A stretch of 64,000 nt of DNA from CBDFKU01 sp965248975. Its GTDB lineage: Bacteria; Chloroflexota; Dehalococcoidia; Lucifugimonadales; JAGWBF01. Location of the stretch: contig CBDFKU010000019.1 of the NCBI GenBank assembly GCA_965248975.1, positions 1 to 64,000 of the forward strand, read 5' to 3'. Positions within the stretch are counted from its first letter, which is position 1; each line of letters begins with the position of its first letter. The position numbers were made by a program, and so were the translations under genes. Of the stretch, positions 60,284 to 64,000 are shown piece after piece. The notes beneath the pieces were generated by a model. It was not told the DNA's origin. It did not search any database and saw only the letters and a program-made list of their open reading frames with translations.

Positions 60284-61604
60284 CTGGGATCAAAACGGCG
60301 GCGGGACCGCCCTGGAATATATGCTGAAAGGCATCAAGCCGGAGATGGCCAACGTACTCAACGCCTCCCTGGAGGGTCGGGACCCCTCAGTCGAGGATGC
60401 CCTGGTGCTCTTCGAGGCTTCGGGCCTGGAGCACAGTGCCCTGATGATGACGGCCGACGAGCTGCGCCGCCGCCGCGTCGGCGACGTAGTCACCTACGTG
60501 GTGAACCGCAACATCAACTTCACCAACGTCTGTATCAAGCGCTGCGGGTTCTGCGCTTTCAGCAGAGACCACCGGGAAGAGGAGGGTTACTTTCTTCCGG
60601 TGAGCGAGATCATCCGGCGGTCCAAGGAGGCCTGGGATCTGGGCGCCACCGAGGTGTGCGTCCAGGCGGGCCTGCCTCCGCAGATGGAGGGAGACCACTA
60701 CATACGCCTGTGCGAGGCGGTCAAGTCCGAGCTCCCAGACATCCACATCCACGGCTTCTCCCCGGAAGAGGTGCTCTATGGCTCCGTGCGCTCCAAGTGG
60801 AGTATCCGAGACTACCTGATCGGCCTGCGGGATGCCGGAGTGGGGAGCCTGCCGGGCACCTCAGCCGAGATTCTGGACCAGGATATGAGGGACAGGATCT
60901 CGCCGGGCCGCATCACCGTCGATCAATGGATCGAGGTCATCACCACCGCCCATGAGCTCGGCATACCCACCACCTCCACTGTGATGTACGGCCACGTCGA
61001 GACCAACGAGCACATCGCCCGCCACCTGGCCCTGATCCGAGACATCCAGAAGGACACCGGCGGCTTCACCGAGTTCGTGCCCCTCAGCTTCGTATATACG
61101 GAGGCCCCGATGTACAGCCGCCGTCTCGTCGACGGAGTGCGGGAGGGTCCCACTGGCAACGAGGTTCTGAAAGTCCACGCCATCTCCCGGCTCATGCTGG
61201 ATAACTGGATTCCCAACCTCCAGGTGTCGTGGGTCAAGGAAAGCCTGCGGTTCTCCCAGGTCCTCCTGAACGCGGGAGTCAACGACATGGGGGGTACCCT
61301 GATCAACGAGAGCATCTCCACCTCCGCAGGCGCCCAGTACGGCCAGCTGGTGAAGCCGAGCCAGTTCCGGCAGATGATCCGGGATGCCGGAAGGGTGCCT
61401 GCCGAGCGGCACACTACCTACAAGATACGCCGGCTGTTTGACGACGGCGACGACCCCATAGACCCCCTTGACATGCTGGAAGGGAGCCCGGAGGACCGCT
61501 TTGGGTCGTACCAGCGCTTGATCAAGATGGACTCCTTCCGGTTCCAGCACCCCAAGCGTGCTACGCAGCCCAGTGGGGAGGCCACCAGACCCCCAGAGGC
61601 CTGA
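60264..61604 (+). CDS. cofH: F0 synthase subunit CofH
   Basis: 446 aa radical-SAM enzyme. The cluster motif lies in NINFTNVCIKRCGFCAF (CxxxCxxC). FSPEEVLYGSVRSKWSIRDYL and the conserved GSLPGTSAEILDQDMRDRISPGR follow. It generates the first radical coupling step of F0 formation with CofG. Only 5 bp separate its stop from the first TIR gene, which runs the same way. Confidence 0.93.
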   Translation: MPAPPLNWDQNGGGTALEYMLKGIKPEMANVLNASLEGRDPSVEDALVLFEASGLEHSALMMTADELRRRRVGDVVTYVVNRNINFTNVCIKRCGFCAFSRDHREEEGYFLPVSEIIRRSKEAWDLGATEVCVQAGLPPQMEGDHYIRLCEAVKSELPDIHIHGFSPEEVLYGSVRSKWSIRDYLIGLRDAGVGSLPGTSAEILDQDMRDRISPGRITVDQWIEVITTAHELGIPTTSTVMYGHVETNEHIARHLALIRDIQKDTGGFTEFVPLSFVYTEAPMYSRRLVDGVREGPTGNEVLKVHAISRLMLDNWIPNLQVSWVKESLRFSQVLLNAGVNDMGGTLINESISTSAGAQYGQLVKPSQFRQMIRDAGRVPAERHTTYKIRRLFDDGDDPIDPLDMLEGSPEDRFGSYQRLIKMDSFRFQHPKRATQPSGEATRPPEA

Positions 61605-61609
61605 TGTAG

Positions 61610-62731
61610 ATGGCAAACCCTGAACACGTTGCGCTGCTTCAGGAAGGCGCCGAGGCGATCGAGGAGTGGAGGCGGGAGAACCCCGAAGAGCAACTCGACC
61701 TCGGAGAGGCAAAGCTCCGTAAGGTGAATCTGTCCTCCGCCAACCTGTCCAAAGCCAATTTGGTGGAGGCGGATCTGAGGGAAGCCGATCTCTCCTGGGT
61801 CAACCTGAACGAAGCCGACCTCTCCGATGCCGACCTCTACAGGGCCGACCTCTCGGGAGCCGACCTCCTCGGCGCCAAACTGGTGGGCGCCGACCTTTTC
61901 CAGGCCGACCTCTCCCAGACAAATCTGTCCTTCTGCAACTTCTCCATGGCCGGGCTCTCCGAGGCCCGGCTGATAGCCGCCAACCTGTCCTTCGCCAGCC
62001 TCCTCAGGTGCAACCTGCGGGGTGCAACTCTGTCCAGGGCGAACCTCACCCGGACCAGCTTCACTGAAGCGGTGCTGGGGGGCACCTCGGTCAACACCTG
62101 TGACCTCAACCAGTGCACCGGTCTGGCCGCCGCTACCCACGACGGACCCAGCGGCATCGGGACCGATACCCTGGTCGCTTCCTTCAGGGGAGCGGGAAAC
62201 TGTTTGACCGAGGACCTGGAGCGGTTTTTCCGCGCCGCCGGCGTCCCTGGAGAGCTATTGGCCGCCCTCCCGGATGTCGTGGAGAATATCCGGTATCACA
62301 CCTGCCTTATAAGCTACACCCAGCCGGACCGGTCCTTCGCCGAGACGCTGCAGCGAGACCTGATTGCGCATGGGGCCTCCTGCTGGCTGTTCGCAGCAGA
62401 CCACACCCCTCAGGAGCGGACCCGCACCGGCATCGTGCAGAGGCGGCAGACGGCCGAGCGGGTCATCCTCCTGTGCTCACTGGCGGCCCTGGCCCAGGAC
62501 GGCTTCCTCAACGAAATCGAGGACCGCATGGAGGAGGACGATGATAGCATAGCCGTGGTGTCGCTGAACCAGCTATGGGACCATTACGGCAAACTGGTCA
62601 TGCGCAGCGGCCGGGACCTGGCGCCCTTTCTGAAGGATCGCAGCTACGCCGACTTCGGCGACTCCACCCCCTACGAGGAGTCCCTGACGGACTTGCTCCA
62701 GCGCCTGGAGCGCGGGGACAAGCTGGGGTGA
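61610..62731 (+). CDS. Pentapeptide-repeat and TIR-domain protein, copy 1
   Basis: 373 aa. Residues about 28-165 are A(D/N)LxX pentapeptide repeats (for example LSSANLSKANLVEADL), which fold into a right-handed quadrilateral helix. A linker follows (about 165-225). The TIR-like domain is about 228-365: TCLISYTQPDRSFAETL, ASCWLFAAD and TAERVILLCS match its strand-helix blocks. TIR domains in bacteria often cleave NAD+ in defence. At residue 274, where copy 2 has Glu, this copy has Gly. It shares the first seven residues and the whole plan with copy 2. Cytoplasmic; function unknown. Confidence 0.82.
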   Translation: MANPEHVALLQEGAEAIEEWRRENPEEQLDLGEAKLRKVNLSSANLSKANLVEADLREADLSWVNLNEADLSDADLYRADLSGADLLGAKLVGADLFQADLSQTNLSFCNFSMAGLSEARLIAANLSFASLLRCNLRGATLSRANLTRTSFTEAVLGGTSVNTCDLNQCTGLAAATHDGPSGIGTDTLVASFRGAGNCLTEDLERFFRAAGVPGELLAALPDVVENIRYHTCLISYTQPDRSFAETLQRDLIAHGASCWLFAADHTPQERTRTGIVQRRQTAERVILLCSLAALAQDGFLNEIEDRMEEDDDSIAVVSLNQLWDHYGKLVMRSGRDLAPFLKDRSYADFGDSTPYEESLTDLLQRLERGDKLG

Positions 62732-62735
62732 TCTG

Positions 62736-63854
62736 ATGGCGAACCCTGAGCATGTGGCCGCGGCTGAGAAGGGCGCCATAGGCATAGCGGAATGGAAGAA
62801 AAACAACCGGAAGAGGAAGCTGGACCTCTCAGAAGCTGAACTTACGGGCTATTATCTAAGAGGCGCCAAACTTTCCGGATCTAATTTTTCTCACGCCAAC
62901 CTCGAAGGGTCCGGGCTTGATCATGCCAAACTGATAGGATCAGAGATGTCAGGCTCTTGTCTCGACGGGGCGAGCTTGTTCAGAGCAGATTTGTCGAAGG
63001 CCCGGCTTTCTGAAGCTTCACTTACCGGCACTATTCTTATTTTAGCCGACGTCGCGGCCGCAGATTTCTCTAAAGCCGGGCTCATTGGTGCTAATCTTCT
63101 ACTGGCCAACCTCTCTCGGACCAGCCTGCGCGGTGGGAATCTTTTAGGCGCAAGTCTGTCGTCCACGAATCTCCATGGTACCGACTTTTCTGGTGCCATA
63201 TTTAGCGGCACATCTTTTGGGAGATGCGATTTAAGCGAGTGCGTAGGCCTTGAACTGGCGAATCATGAATCACCCAGCAGCATCGGCATAGATACATTAA
63301 TCGCATCGTTCCGCGGGGCTGGGAACAAGATGACACCGGAAATGGGGACGTTCTTCCGAGCGGCAGGAGTGCCCAATGAGTTGCTTGAAGTTCTGCCGAA
63401 GATGGTCAGTGAGATCAAGTACCATAGCTGCTTCGTTTCATATGGGGAGCCCGACCGGGAATTTGCAGAGAGGCTAGCCGGTAACCTAAAGGCAAGTGGC
63501 GTCTCCTGCTGGCTGTATTCGATGGATGCTACTCCTGGAAAACGCACATGGCAGGAAATCAGGCAGAAACGAAGGGAAGCGGAAAGGATGATAGTGCTCT
63601 GCTCAGGTAATTCCATGGTCAGAGATGGAGTTAGGAAAGAGGTTGAGGAGCAGATAGACGAGGACTCTGAAAAACTGGTACCAGTCTCCTTGGATAATCT
63701 CTGGAAACATGATGGTTTTGAGATCAGGCGTGGGAGTCAGGATCTGAAGCCTTTTCTGCTGAACAGGAACTATGCGGACTTTAGCCATCTTGAAGCATAC
63801 GATAAATCGCTTGAAAAGCTACTTGTTGGTTTGGAACGGGCGGACGATCAGTGA
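62736..63854 (+). CDS. Pentapeptide-repeat and TIR-domain protein, copy 2
   Basis: 372 aa, aligned with copy 1 essentially without gaps. Pentapeptide repeats cover about 28-165 (LFRADLSKARLSEASL) and the TIR-like region 228-365 (SCFVSYGEPDREFAERL, VSCWLYSMD, EAERMIVLCS). It has Glu at 274 (TWQEIRQKRR), a plausible position for a TIR NADase acid, but this was not tested. Base composition is visibly more AT-rich than copy 1, although the protein plan is the same. Four bases separate it from copy 1. Its stop overlaps the GTG of cofD in a GTGA, so its translation is coupled to F420 synthesis. Confidence 0.82.
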   Translation: MANPEHVAAAEKGAIGIAEWKKNNRKRKLDLSEAELTGYYLRGAKLSGSNFSHANLEGSGLDHAKLIGSEMSGSCLDGASLFRADLSKARLSEASLTGTILILADVAAADFSKAGLIGANLLLANLSRTSLRGGNLLGASLSSTNLHGTDFSGAIFSGTSFGRCDLSECVGLELANHESPSSIGIDTLIASFRGAGNKMTPEMGTFFRAAGVPNELLEVLPKMVSEIKYHSCFVSYGEPDREFAERLAGNLKASGVSCWLYSMDATPGKRTWQEIRQKRREAERMIVLCSGNSMVRDGVRKEVEEQIDEDSEKLVPVSLDNLWKHDGFEIRRGSQDLKPFLLNRNYADFSHLEAYDKSLEKLLVGLERADDQ

Positions 63855-64000
63855 CCGGTCCCGTCCTCGCCCTGGCGGGAGGAGTGGGAGGCGCCAAGCT
63901 GGCGCTGGGCCTCTCGCGGGTGCTTTCCCCGGAGGAGCTTGTCATCGTGGTCAACACCGGTGACGATGAGGAGTTCCACGGGCTCCACGTCTCGCCGGAC
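63851..64000 (+). CDS. cofD: 2-phospho-L-lactate transferase CofD, 5' part (window edge)
   Basis: The first 50 codons are present, beginning VTGPVLALAGGVGGAKLALGL, followed by VIVVNTGDDEEFHGLHVSPD. The glycine-rich loop and NTGDD block are diagnostic for CofD, which attaches the phospholactate-type side chain to F0. The rest is beyond the window. The start GTG overlaps the TIR copy 2 stop by 4 bp. Confidence 0.9.
   Translation, partial: MTGPVLALAGGVGGAKLALGLSRVLSPEELVIVVNTGDDEEFHGLHVSPD

Noticed and set aside
1..64000. tRNA, rRNA or riboswitch genes
   Set aside because: No cloverleaf or rRNA-like sequence was recognised in any gap on either strand; small ones may still have been missed by eye.

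Overview
The window is about 64 kb of GC-rich bacterial DNA. It carries split cofG and cofH genes and the start of cofD, three luciferase-like (F420/FMN-type) monooxygenases, an enolase-superfamily enzyme, two MmgE/PrpD proteins, a large set of amidohydrolase-2 (COG2159) paralogues, and SDR, AtuA/DUF4387 and hydantoinase genes. This repertoire resembles Chloroflexota of the Dehalococcoidia/SAR202 type. That assignment is an inference from gene content; no rRNA or other marker is present.

Layout. (1) 1-5.4 kb is an integrative or mobile segment: an IS630-type copy, a SIR2-like gene with a tiny zinc-ribbon gene, then a tyrosine recombinase and a large serine recombinase in tandem. The serine recombinase reads directly into comEC, which is cut within its conserved LLAISG motif. 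(2) 6.2-24 kb is a catabolic-looking region: two MmgE/PrpD genes, a lipoprotein, a polysaccharide deacetylase-like gene, an amidase with its small AtzG-like partner, three LLM monooxygenases, AtuA plus DUF4387, an SDR, an enoyl-CoA hydratase broken by a stop codon, an enolase-superfamily gene, and two tandem alpha/beta hydrolases lacking the usual triad. (3) 23.8-35.3 kb is dominated by amidohydrolases: one frameshifted copy, a frameshifted IS110-type transposase, a TTC38-like TPR gene, five tandem 365-aa paralogues ending at a strong terminator, and a more distant frameshifted member. (4) 35.7-49.4 kb holds a fatty acid desaturase, formate-THF ligase, a cupredoxin lipoprotein, a secreted sugar dehydrogenase with dockerin-like repeats, a gamma-glutamyltransferase-like gene, a 20-aa CxxCGC microprotein, a hydantoinase, another amidohydrolase, a toxin-antitoxin-like pair, a SelA-like PLP enzyme and a TIM-barrel isomerase. 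(5) 49.4-51.8 kb is a head-to-tail pair of the same IS630 element. (6) 52-64 kb is housekeeping: fabI, an HpcH/HpaI aldolase, a nuclease, a broken GNAT gene, yebC-ruvC-ruvA divergent from ruvB, then NIPSNAP-cofG-cofH-TIR-TIR-cofD.

How the parts fit. cofG, cofH and cofD make coenzyme F420, which the LLM oxidoreductases in the same window may use. The hydrolases, dehydratase-like proteins, hydratase, SDR and aldolase suggest broad breakdown of unusual organic acids, amides and cyclic compounds; substrates cannot be read from sequence. The least expected arrangement is a duplicated pentapeptide-repeat/TIR gene pair placed between cofH and cofD, with a 4-bp overlap into cofD.

Many genes are interrupted: comEC, an enoyl-CoA hydratase, two amidohydrolases, a GNAT gene and all four transposases. 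Some of these are single-base events that could be assembly errors, and this should be kept in mind when using the annotation.
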